DNA from: Stereocaulon alpinum
Lineage: Eukaryota > Ascomycota > Lecanoromycetes > Lecanorales > Stereocaulaceae
Assembly (NCBI GenBank): GCA_018257865.1
Contig: JAEUBA010000270.1
Span: 1 to 14,371 of the forward strand
Direction: 5' to 3'
DNA length: 14,371 nucleotides
The translations under genes were made by a program, and so were the position numbers. This document shows positions 1 to 8,981 of this stretch, one piece after another. Below the pieces are notes generated by a model that was not told the DNA's origin, searched no databases, and saw nothing but the letters and a program-made list of their open reading frames with translations. Position 1 is the first letter of the stretch; each line of letters opens with the position of its first letter.

Positions 1-922
1 TAACTCTAAGTAGAGCTTCCTATTATCTTTTCTTAGGGTTTTAAAGATCCCCTATTAGTCCTTTATATCTATTATCTTTTCTACTCTATAGATCGCTACT
101 ATTACTATCTTCTAGAGGACTCTTACTAACCTATAGAGTCTCCTTACCTACCTATTATCCTTCTCTAACTCCTCCCTAGCCTTTACTAAGGCTGTTTAGA
201 GAATAATATCCCCCCTTATAGTCCTCCTTACTATAATAATCTCCCTAGCTACTCCCCCTACTCCCCTAAATATTTATACTAGTTAGGGAAGAGTCGCTAT
301 AGCTATCTATATCTTTTCGCTAGTATTATCGATCCTAACCGTTACCTACTTCGCTTTCTTAATATCTTCTACCCTAGGTATAGCTGGGTAGATAGTGTTT
401 TAGCCCCTTTAGGCCGTACGGGCTATATCCGCCTAGCTGTTATTTACCCTTCTAGTCAAGTAGTCTTTATACGTTAGTTAGCTGCGGTACTCCTTCGTAG
501 CGTATCTTTCAGCGGTATTCTCCTATATATACTCCGTAATTCTTTCTACTGTATTCTAGAAGAAGCCCTATACAGTCTTATTTATATTTACCTATAGCGT
601 CCCCTAAACCTTCTCTATAAACTCTAGCAGCGCCTATTCCGTAGCCTTTATATACTATATTCTTTCTTTAATTCTTTCCCTGCCTTAAGGGCCCTATAGA
701 CCTTTAGTAGGTTTCTGCTGTTATTACTATCGCCTTATTATCGCGTTAGGACGCGTTCCTTATCCACCTTTACTACTAATACCTCCCTTCTCTCCTCCCC
801 CCCTATCTTATATTATTTTGCTGGGTTCGTAACCTAGTGTGATCGCTCGTCTGGCCTAGTAGGCCTGTTCGCCCGTCGTGCTCGTTATCGTCGCTATCAG
901 ATCGGCTCGCGTTCTCAGGTAT
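1..922 (-). pseudogene. Tad-like LINE ORF1 (gag-like) relic, N-terminal part
   Basis: One minus-strand frame can be followed from about 922 to the left edge for some 300 codons, with only TAA/TAG stops that can be explained as RIP-changed Gln or Trp codons. The upstream end (about 922-830) reads as a polar, Asp/Ser-rich stretch; the likely start codon is now ATA (plus 920-922), consistent with ATG losing its G. The middle is Lys/Glu/Arg-rich and probably coiled coil. The part at about 310-60 reads TVRIDNTSEKIQIAIATL, then VGGVAREI..RR..RGDIIL, then AREELEKDN, which resembles the nucleic-acid-binding region of ORF1 proteins of fungal Tad-clade LINEs. ORF1 would bind element RNA for target-primed reverse transcription. 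ORF2 would lie to the left, outside the window. Family assignment is from remembered motif resemblance only. Confidence 0.68.
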
Positions 923-939
923 AGAAGGTCAACTACTAT

Positions 940-944
940 CGAGA
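940..944. repeat. Presumed left target-site copy of outer gypsy (CGAGA)
   Basis: These five bases abut the TG end of the 529-bp LTR. They would be one half of the 5-bp target duplication of the outer element. No matching copy can be placed at the other end because the 5' LTR is missing, so this is positional inference only. Confidence 0.3.
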
Positions 945-1473
945 TGTTATATAGTTACTAAGAACTTACTATATAGAGTTTTTAGGTAACGCGATAATAC
1001 CTACCCTAACTCTATTATAACTATAATACCTCCTCTATAATTAAGACTAGATAGTAAGAATTAGTATTAGGTATAGTATCTTAGCCTAATAAATAAAGAG
1101 TATAGGTAATACCTACTACTGCTATTAATTTAAAAAAAATCTAATACCTACGTACGCTTAATATATATCTACTAGTTAAGACTAACGCGCAGCCTATCTT
1201 AGGGGAAGGTTAGGGTAATAGGTATATATAGCTAAGAGAAGGATATACTAAGTTATAAATTAGAAGGCGTATTTTAGAAAAGGACGGCCCCTATCTAAGT
1301 AGCTAGGCGGGCCTTTTGTAACGTTATAGTAAGAATTGGTATACAATGAATTGGTTGCTAAGTCTAAATCCATATACGAGAGCTATTTTAGATATGTGCT
1401 AAGGCAAGCCTTAGCCTTAGCTACCGTAGTATAATATAATACTAATATAATAGTATAAGGCTATATCATAATA
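945..1473 (-). repeat. 3' LTR of outer gypsy (529 bp)
   Basis: The plus-strand left end is TGTTATATAG and the right end is CTATATCATAATA. These are imperfect inverted repeats of each other once the right end is read as RIP-changed (…ATAACA to …ATAATA), giving the usual TG...CA LTR. A polypurine tract lies immediately inside (1475-1485) and the pol frame ends just before it, which fixes this as the 3' LTR of the element to its right. No second copy is in the window, so the length rests on these end signals rather than on alignment. About 1315-1410 holds an unusual cluster of surviving CA and TG. No gene is seen in it. Confidence 0.72.
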
Positions 1474-1474
1474 A

Positions 1475-1485
1475 TCTGCCCCCTT
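1475..1485 (-). other. Polypurine tract of outer gypsy
   Basis: On the minus strand this reads AAGGGGGCAGA and is separated from the LTR start by one base. A purine run directly upstream of the 3' LTR primes plus-strand DNA synthesis in LTR retrotransposons. Position and composition are seen; the role is by analogy. Confidence 0.65.
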
Positions 1486-2724
1486 ATAACGAAAATAAGC
1501 AAGACGCCCTCGTCTTCTAGATAGCACGCTTCTAAGGAAACATATAAGTTATATAGCGAGTAGTATAAGAAGCAGTAACTATTAAGCCTTTAACTACCTT
1601 CTAGACTTATAAGGCCGTCTTAGTTAGTATTTAGTAGCTTTAGGAGTTTTAGCTAGTATACTTCCTTTATCCTAATCTCTACTTCGCAGACTAGTCTCGT
1701 ACTCTTCTACTAATACCGTAGTATTAGTAAGCTGATCTATAGTCCTCTATTTATTAAATTATACTTTAAAGCCTTCCTATCTTACTAAGTATTATATAAC
1801 TATCTTTCTACCTTTACGTACTATACGTTTATTTAGAAGCCTTTTAATATAGTAGGACTTCCATTTATTAGTATCTCCTTCGACGAAGACTAAAGGAGGA
1901 TATATAGGTCGTTCCCTGCTAAAGGGATTAGCTACGGTAGTAGGTACTAGTTCTAACTAAGCTATAGTAAAGATATTATAGATCCTCTAATACTTAAGGA
2001 CGTTAAGGCGGTATACTAAGCAGCTGACTTAATCTAGGATCTTAAAAGGACTAGCGTACTATTAACCGTATTTTCTTCCGGTAATAGCGGTAGTAGGAAT
2101 ATTATATCCTTTATAAAGGTATAGAAGCACTTTATTACTAGGCTTTATAAATATTAGTTAGTACTTTCTATTATAGTAGTATTTTTATATTATAGTAGTA
2201 AAGGCGATTACGTCTATAGCTTCTTTCCTAGCGACTACCTTTATATCGAAATCTCCTTTCTTATAACTAACCTTAATAAGGTCTAGAGCTTAATTAGGCT
2301 CAAATCTATAAGCGATATTATAGGGAGTTCTTCTAGTAGTTATTAATAATAATCTATTAAGCCTAGCTTATAACTTAGGTAGTACTTCCGGCTAGGCGGT
2401 AGGGTCTTTTAATATATAGATATAATATTATAGAGCTATTTCGACTATCTAATTAGTCCTCTCGCTTATTCTATCGGTTTGCGAGTGATACGCTATAGAG
2501 TATAGTAGCTTAACGCGAAGCTATTTAAATAACTCCTTCTAGAAGTCTAAGAGAAACTTCGGATCTCTATTAGAGATAATAGCTTTTAGGACTCCTTAGT
2601 TAATTAGGAGCAGCTGCTAAAGTAAATAGTCTACCTAATCCTTAGTAGCAAATATCGTTTTACTAGTAAGGAGCGTAATAAGCTTACTAAACTTATAAGT
2701 AATTATTATAATATAGTCCTATCC
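1486..2724 (-). pseudogene. Outer gypsy pol, 3' part: integrase core and C-terminus plus chromodomain
   Basis: Continues the frame that starts on the far side of the nested element (to 9236). From 2724 leftwards it reads KFSKLITLL, then ISNRDPKFL with the second catalytic Asp (codon 2573-2575), then IAYHSQTDRISERTN with the catalytic Glu (codon 2461-2463). Both acidic residues survive. The IN C-terminal part follows (SPFKILD, about 2070-2045). About 1865-1690 is a chromodomain: YYIKRLLNKRIV.KG then YLVR.EGF with the aromatic and basic spacing of that fold, ending in LVEEYE. Chromodomains of chromovirus integrases direct insertion to modified histones. The frame carries TAA/TAG stops throughout and runs to the polypurine tract. 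Tail residues LEDEGVL lie just before it. Non-functional. Confidence 0.83.
2720..2724. repeat. Target-site duplication TATCC, left copy
   Basis: TATCC directly precedes the left LTR of the nested element. The identical TATCC follows its right LTR at 9231-9235. Five-base duplications are typical of gypsy integrases. The copy lies inside the outer integrase frame. Confidence 0.93.
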
Positions 2725-2973
2725 TATTAGGGGCCGGCCTAGAGCGAGTTAATAGGGGTGTTATTAGACTAGGAGAATAAATCTAAGGAAGGAAAGCTAT
2801 GTATATAGAGCGTGTGTAAGATATATTAGGGACGCGCTCGGGCGCTAAGGCTAAAGGGGCCTAGCGTTAGATACTAGTAAGAAGTTTAATAAACCTAAGT
2901 AAGAAGTTTAATAAATATTAGTAAGTAACGAAAGAATACTAGTAAGTAATTAACGAAAGGCTAGCCTATAATA
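2725..2973 (-). repeat. 3' LTR of inner gypsy
   Basis: 249 bp, aligned without gaps to 8982-9230 with 13 differences, every one a C/T or G/A transition. Start TATTAGGGGCCGGCCT and end CTAGCCTATAATA are RIP-changed forms of TGTTAGGGG... and ...CCCGTAACA. This copy is more mutated than the other in its right third, and less mutated around 2800-2815, where TG survives. Confidence 0.95.
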
Positions 2974-2990
2974 TTACCCCCCCCCTCTAG
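2974..2990 (-). other. Polypurine tract of inner gypsy
   Basis: On the minus strand this reads CTAGAGGGGGGGGGTAA, a run of nine G directly upstream of the 3' LTR. It is the expected plus-strand primer site. Confidence 0.8.
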
Positions 2991-5900
2991 AAAGTATTAA
3001 CCCTAATACGTATAAGCGGTCTCTTATTAGCTTAGACCGCTAGGCTTCCCTAGGTAGCGGCGGTAGAAATCCGCGACGATATTAGCTACGTTTTCGAATT
3101 TATTACTATCCGTATTATACTATTAACGGTTAGGTTACCCTCCGTCTTTCTACTAGACGTAGAACTATAGCCGGCGGTTCTTTTCTATCTATTAGGCGTC
3201 TAATATCTTATCTAGTTCCTACTCCTCTTTATTATTAACGATTACCGGCCCTAGCGGTTCGGCGCGTTATCTAGGTAGGGGATCGCTTATAGCCTTACGT
3301 AATAGGCTAGGGTAGAATATATTATAGATCTATATACTTACTAAGAGCTCTAAGCGGTAGGAATATCCTACTTTCTCTATAACTTTAAATAGCCCTAGTA
3401 TCTTATTATTAAGCTTCTTACTTAGCCGTGCCGTAGTAATATTTCTACTAGATAGGAAGACTAAATCTCCTACTTTATAAGATATATTAGCTTAGTAGCG
3501 ATTTACTTAGTCCGTTATCTATATATAGCTTTAGGCGGATTATTCCTTAATAAATTCTAGTATATCCGCTATTTTATCTATAATATTATTTACCTTAGCA
3601 GCCTATATCCTTTTTTAGGTAGAGGGGCTAGGCTCTACTAGCGGCGAGAAAGATATATAAGGATAGAAGCCTTTATTAGCGAAGAAGGGAGATATACTAG
3701 TAGTATTTATAATAGTATTATTATTAGCGAATTCTACGATAAGTAGCTAATAGACCTAATCGTCCTATATATAGGAGTAGTATATCCTTAGTTACCGCTT
3801 AATATCTTAATTAGCTCTTTCGGTTTATCTATTAGTTTCTAGGTAGAACGCTGTAGATAGCTTTACCTTAATTCGTAATCGCTTATAGAGCGCCTCCTAT
3901 ACTAATAAGACGAACTATAGACCTCGGTCTAATATAATAAAGTTAGGCAGACTATAGGTACGGAAGACGTAATTAAGTAAGATATCTACCGTAGCCTCTA
4001 TAGAGGTTCCTTCGTTAGTAGCTATATATAGGGCGTAGTACCGTTCCTTAGTAAGGCGGTCTACTAGTATATAAATAGCGTTATAGTTATCTAAGATAGA
4101 AAGACTTATAATAAAGTCTATTAAGATATCCTACTAGCGTTACTTTAGGGTAGGTAGTAGCTATAAGAGTCTATTATACTAATCTCTTAGTACCTTACTT
4201 CTCTAATATATATAGTAGTTACAGATATAATAGGCTACTTCCTCTTTTATACCTAGCTAGTAGAATTAATACTTTAGGATCTCTAGCGTATAGTCTCTTC
4301 TTAGATAACTACTTATAGGGAGATTATAGCTTTCCTTTATAAGTTCGATATAAAGCTCCGGTAGGGCGGGGACCTAAAGGCGTTCTTTATAGAAGAGGGT
4401 ATAATAGCGTTAGGAGTAGTACCTTAGATTAATACCCTTAAAGATCTAGGTAGGATTCTTTTTAATAGCCTCTTATAGCTACGTATAGTCCTTATTATCC
4501 TAATTAGCTAATATAATCCTAGCGTAGAGAGGTAAGTCCTTATCTATTAACGCGTTAATTTACTCCTCTAAAGGCTCTTAGTCTGCTAAAAAGGTTAGAT
4601 TATAACCTTAGAAGTACTTAGGTAACAGTAGCGTATAATACTAGTACTTTAGATATAAGTTATCTTTATCTATAGGTACTAAGTTAGGTAACCTAGTTAG
4701 GGTATCTACTTTCCTATTTAACTTCCTAGTATAATATATAATCTTAAAGTTATAGTCTACTAACTTCTTAGCCTATCTAGCTTAATAGCGAGTAAGCTCC
4801 TTTATTTATATAAAGTACTCTAAGCTTTTATAGTTAGTAAAGATCTAAATTAGGATATCTATTAACTTAAGTTTAAGGCGCTAGTATTTTAGGTAGCGAA
4901 CTATTACTAGTAGTTCCTTATTATAGATCTTATAGTTATATTCTACTAGTAGTAAGTTCTTACTATAGAATATAACTAGATATAATACCCTATTATTATC
5001 CGCTTATAATAATACTCCGCTATTAATATAGTCTAAGGAGTCGGTCTCTAGTACCGCTAGTTAAGATCTTTTATAGTACCTTAGTACTAAGGCACTAGTT
5101 ACTAAATCCTTTATTTCTTTAAAGGCTAATTAATATACTTTAGACTAATAGAATAGGTAATCTTTTTTAGTAAGCGCTATTAATAGTTTTACCGTTTTTA
5201 AGAAGTCCTTAATAAATTAATAGTAGAAGTTATAGAAGCTAACGAATACTTATACTTCCTTTAGGTAGGTAGGGGCTTTTTAGTTAGTAACTACTTTAAC
5301 TTTATTAGGATCTATCCTTAGTCTACTAGTAGATACTATTAATCCTAAAAACTTCGTTTCTTATATATAGAATTCGCACTTATTAATATCCACCTAAAGG
5401 CCTACCTCTTATAGTTATATAAGGACCTTTCTAATATACTCTTAATACTCCTTCTTAGTCTTACTATAGATTAGGATATTATCTAAGTAAGCTTAGTAGA
5501 AGTTATTAAGGTATTTAAATAAGGTATTATTTATATACTACTAGTAAGAGGTAGGACCTTCGGTTAGTCTAAAAGGTAATATATAGTACTTAAAGGCTCT
5601 AAAGGAAGTAGTAAAGGTAGTATAGTCCTTACTATCTAGATATATTCTAAGCTTATTAAATATAGTAATAATATTAAGCTTAGTAAGGTACTTATAGCCT
5701 ATTATATAAGCTAAGGCTTCTTTAATTAATAGAATTAGATAGCGGTTTTAAATTATTATTATATTAAGTCTATAGTAGTCTACGTAGAATCTTAAGCTAC
5801 TATCCTTCTTTTATATAAATAGTACTAGGGATATATATAGGGCGCTACTTAGTAAGATAAAGCCCTTCTTAAGATTCTCTTTAAGGTATTCTTTTACCTT

Positions 5901-6713
5901 CTATAGCTTAAAGCTAGATATTAGGTATAGTCGACTCTATAGTAGCCTCTTTCCTAGCTCTAGCTCGATCTTATAATTATATAGTTAATATAGAGGGAGA
6001 ACCTTTACCTTATCTTTATTAAAGATATTAATTAAGTTATAGTACTCCTTTAGGAGCTTCTTTTTAATATTATCTTTAATATAGATAGTAGTCTCGCGTA
6101 TTACTTTTATTAGAATATCTTTTCTTAGTTAATAGTCTATTCTAGTAAGGGTTATAGAGAAGTACTAAACTTAATACTTCTTTAGATTCTAGGCTAGTAG
6201 GTAGAAGGCTGTTATATTAATTTAACTAATATCTAACGCCTTATTTTCTTCGGGCGGGGGAGAGGTAGTATAAGGGGGGATAACCTTTTTAGTCTTAGGT
6301 TTTATTATAATAATCTTAGTAGGCTTTACTAGCTTTAAGGTAGTTAATTTAGCTTTAACTCCTAGACTAGGGGTAGGCGGCTTAGGTATAGGTATACCTA
6401 TATAGTTATAATACCTTAGTATAAAGATAATATAATTATCTACTATATCTAGTAGGACCTTATACTTATTTATCTATAGCTTACTAAGGATAATATATTA
6501 ATTACCTAAGTTAGTAATAAGTATAGGTACGGTAGACTCTATATAGTCGCTAACCCGTATTAAGGGATAGATAGTATAGGTAATAGGCTTCCTTCGTATT
6601 TTACTATTATATCCGTAAAGGTATCGGGGTTTAGAAAGGGGAATAGGGATAATATTAAGGGTATTAGAAAGGATTTATACTTCTTTTTTATTAATAAATA
6701 AGTATATAGTAGT

Positions 6714-6722
6714 ACTAGTATT
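6714..6722 (-). other. Inner protease active site, RIP-changed
   Basis: Minus codons AAT-ACT-AGT (Asn-Thr-Ser) stand where aspartic proteases have Asp-Thr-Gly, inside ALTNTSTTIYLFI. Both changes are explained by G to A after T (ACT-GAT-ACT-GGT to the present sequence). The frame is shared with RT downstream, which supports the assignment. Confidence 0.75.
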
Positions 6723-6865
6723 AGTAAGAGCTTTTAATTTATATTCCTTATCCTAAGTTATTAAGGTAATAGGATATATAAATAAGCGTCTACTAAAGGG
6801 ATTATAGAATTCTATAGATAATAAGAATAGTAGGTCCTTAAGGGTAACTTCCCTAAAGACTGCTA

Positions 6866-6872
6866 GTTTTTT
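6866..6872 (-). promoter_or_regulatory. Candidate -1 frameshift heptamer A AAA AAC at gag-pol junction (copy 1)
   Basis: On the minus strand gag reads GAT TTA AAA AAC TAG, so the heptamer A AAA AAC sits in the gag frame with a stop directly after it. The -1 frame reads TTT AAA AAA CTA GCA and continues as the pol frame (FKKLAVFREVTLKD…IYPITLIT). Upstream the gag frame is acidic and almost free of stops while the pol frame is full of them; downstream the reverse holds. A small stem-loop may follow (TTTAGGG/CCCTTAA around AAGTTA). The same heptamer is present in copy 2 at 7242-7248. The TAG could itself be a RIP product. Confidence 0.55.
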
Positions 6873-6961
6873 AAATCTAATATCTCCTTAACTTCTTTAG
6901 CCTCTCTAGTATCCTTATCTTCGCTACTAACTTCTTATACTACTTCGCAGAGACGCTTAGG

Positions 6962-7003
6962 GTATTCTAGGGCGAAGTAGCCTTCCTTATTATAGTAGAA
7001 GTA
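6962..7003 (-). other. Gag CCHC zinc knuckle, all ligands changed to Tyr (copy 1)
   Basis: The minus frame reads Y-F-Y-Y-N-K-E-G-Y-F-A-L-E-Y. With TGC/TGT and CAC restored conceptually this is C-x2-C-x4-H-x4-C, the retroviral nucleocapsid knuckle. All four ligand codons are TAC or TAT. The duplicate knuckle lies at 7338-7379 with the same changes. Confidence 0.88.
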
Positions 7004-7180
7004 CCTTAGCTTATCCTTTAATACGGGACGCTCCTCCTTATAAGGTTCCTCTTTATAGGAATTAGATAGAGGGCAGGTAGTAGCGCTTCTAAATATAACT
7101 TAGTAATCTATATAAGGGTTTAGAGTAAGTAAGGGGACTTACTAGCTCTTTATTCTTAGGATATTATAAGGGTCGGTATT

Positions 7181-7556
7181 TAGAATTCTATAGATAATAA
7201 GAATAGTAGGTCCTTAAGGGTAACTTCCCTAAAGACTGCTAGTTTTTTAAATCTAATATCTCCTTAACTTCTTTAGCCTCTCTAGTATCCTTATCTTCGC
7301 TACTAACTTCTTATACTACTTCGCAGAGACGCTTAGGGTATTCTAGGGCGAAGTAGCCTTCCTTATTATAGTAGAAGTACCTTAGCTTATCCTTTAATAC
7401 GGGACGCTCCTCCTTATAAGGTTCCTCTTTATAGGAATTAGATAGGGGGCAGGTAGTAGCGCTTCTAAATATAACTTAGTAATCTATATAAGGGTTTAGA
7501 GTAAGTAAGGGGACTTACTAGCTCTTTATTCTTAGGATATTATAAGGGTCGGTATT
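7181..7556. repeat. 376-bp tandem duplication, copy 2
   Basis: Direct repeat of 6805-7180 with one substitution (7446 G versus 7070 A). The period 376 is 3n+1, so frames shift across the junction. On the minus strand this copy is read first and is the one joined to the body of gag. Confidence 0.97.
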
Positions 7557-8830
7557 TACTAGAGGCTTTATTATAGCTTCTTTAGCTTAGATATTATATA
7601 TCTCCCTATTAGTAACTATAAGGAACTCGTTAAGGGTACTATAGTCCTTATTTATCTTATATTTCTTAGTATAGATATCCTATTTTAGTATAGGGGAGAT
7701 CTTCTTATATAAATCCTTAAACTAGCGTTTAGTATTAATTTTTCTAGTAGTTATAAGCTAAGTAAATTTAATATAGAAATTATTATAAGTTATTAATCTT
7801 ATTTCGAGCTTATAGTAGGTAAGGCAGGTAGACTAGATATAGTTATAATTAAAAAAACGCTAGTTAAGTATCTTTAGGATATTAGAGGTATTCTTAATAA
7901 GGCTTATATAATTAGGATCTATATACTAAAGGATTAAGATTTAAGCTTCGCTAGAGGAGTACTTAAAGTAGGTAGAGACTTACTTTAATCCTTCTTAGAA
8001 GTTAGTAGGGTATTCCTTAATAAATAGCTTTATTACTATCTTCTATAAATTATACTCCACCTTACCCTTATAATTACTAAAATAATTACGGGGATACTTA
8101 ATTTTAGATAGATTAATAGGAGAGCTACTAGGGGTAGGCTTAGGAAGGTAATAATCTATTAATAGCTAGAGATTAGTAGTAAGGGATCTCTACTAATATT
8201 AGGGATTAGGCAGCGTAGGCGGGAGGGTATTCGCTATAAGAGCCGCTACTATAGTAGCTTAGATAGTAGTTATTATAAAGGTAGTTTAAGCCTTAGTAAA
8301 GGCTAGCGTATTACCTATATTAGTAGTTAGCGGAGGGGGTATAGTAACTATTTTTTTAGTATCTTCCTTAGAGCTTAAGTTCTCTACGTCTTCCAGCTTA
8401 GAAGTTTTAATTAAGGGTAAGAGATTATTAGGATCTAAAGAAGAGGGTATAGGTACTAAAGACTAGCTTAGAGATAAGAATCCTAGATAATTAGGAGGTA
8501 CGCTTTAGTATATACTCTTACGAGATAGTATATAAGTAGTAGATAGGTAGGTAGAGGGATAAAGACTAAGGTACCTAGTATTTAGGTAAGTAGGATTAGA
8601 ATTATATTATTAGGTATAATTTAGGTTTATAGAAATTTTCTTTAACACCCGCTAGTACTAGTAATATTATAGGTAGTAGGCCGTAGCCTCTTCTAATTAT
8701 TAATAGTTTATAGGCCTATACCTCTTTAGCTTTATTTACTAGTAACTACTCCTTATAGTCTTCGCCTCTAGCAGGTTATTTAGTTTCTTCTACTACCTTA
8801 GTAGGGTCGAATACTAAGTTAGTTTATATT
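7239..8830 (-). pseudogene. Inner gypsy gag relic
   Basis: The minus frame from about 8560 to the stop at 7239 reads as a fungal gypsy Gag. It has a Pro/Ser-rich N-terminal region, then PRNYFSNYKGKVEYNL, then a capsid-like helical part ending DPYNILRIKS, and the CCHC knuckle at 7379-7338 (now all Tyr), followed by an acidic tail (EDKDTREAKEVKEIL) and the frameshift heptamer. Gag would form the particle that packages element RNA. All stops seen are TAA/TAG. Between about 8811 and 8590 a different minus frame reads better (FDPTKVVEETK…GEDYKE), so the true N-terminus may lie in that frame with a later indel, or may be a separate short frame. The start codon cannot be fixed because ATG would have become ATA. 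Confidence 0.82.
7242..7248 (-). promoter_or_regulatory. Duplicate A AAA AAC heptamer (copy 2)
   Basis: Same heptamer and following TAG as at 6866-6872, carried by the 376-bp duplication. Slipping here would enter a pol frame that is lost at the copy 2/copy 1 junction because the period is 3n+1. Confidence 0.5.
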
Positions 8831-8962
8831 ATTTATTTAACCTCGCTGATATACTTACGAGGGTAGGGGTAAGTTATAGTATTACTAATATAATCAGTAT
8901 TACCTAGAGCTAATTATAGGGAGGTAAAGGTACGTTACTAAGAGGTTTTATATCGCCCGTAA
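8831..8962 (-). other. Inner gypsy 5' leader
   Basis: Region between the primer-binding region and the apparent gag start on the minus strand. I see no convincing coding frame or structure in it beyond the general RIP pattern. Confidence 0.4.
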
Positions 8963-8980
8963 CGATAGAGATTTATTCTA
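8963..8980 (-). other. Primer-binding region of inner gypsy
   Basis: One base inside the 5' LTR the minus strand reads TAGAATAAATCTCTATCG. Read back through RIP this could be TGGAACAAATCTC…, beginning with the TGG that pairs with a tRNA CCA end. The tRNA cannot be named from sequence alone. Position is strong, identity weak. Confidence 0.5.
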
Positions 8981-8981
8981 A

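Larger units (their letters stand above)
3027..6872 (-). pseudogene. Inner gypsy pol: PR, RT, RNase H, integrase, chromodomain
   Basis: One minus frame can be followed from the frameshift site at 6872 to about 3027. PR (about 6790-6500): the active site reads N-T-S at 6714-6722 where D-T-G is expected. RT (about 6000-5290): VLPLY..YN, KKGFILLSSALYISLVLFI and the polymerase motif YLDN at 5478-5489, where YLDD is expected. RNase H (about 5130-4650): LETDSLDYINSGVL, FYSKNL, YNKELL and NRKVDTLTRLPN. Integrase (about 4420-3440): the zinc-binding Cys pair is now Tyr-Tyr near 4205-4225; the first catalytic Asp is intact (4116-4118, in ILIDFI). The IN C-terminus carries LGPFKVI..VGYSYRLELP and FHPSLL. 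Chromodomain (3210-3030): IEKNRRL.FYV and TDSNKFEN. Stops are TAA/TAG only as far as I followed. Changes D to N and G to S are exactly what TG to TA gives. Confidence 0.92.
6805..7180. repeat. 376-bp tandem duplication, copy 1
   Basis: Begins TAGAATTCTATAG and ends AAGGGTCGGTATT; the next base starts copy 2. It matches copy 2 at all but one position (A at 7070, G at 7446). It contains the gag zinc knuckle (6962-7003), the gag stop and the frameshift site. Even the few surviving CA/TG sites are shared. The only homology at the breakpoints is the dinucleotide TA. Confidence 0.97.

Noticed and set aside
1278..1320. Imperfect inverted repeat (AAAAGGACGGCCCC…GGGCCTTTT) as a terminator or structured RNA.
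   Set aside because: The stem needs a bulge, lies inside an LTR and has no supporting context.
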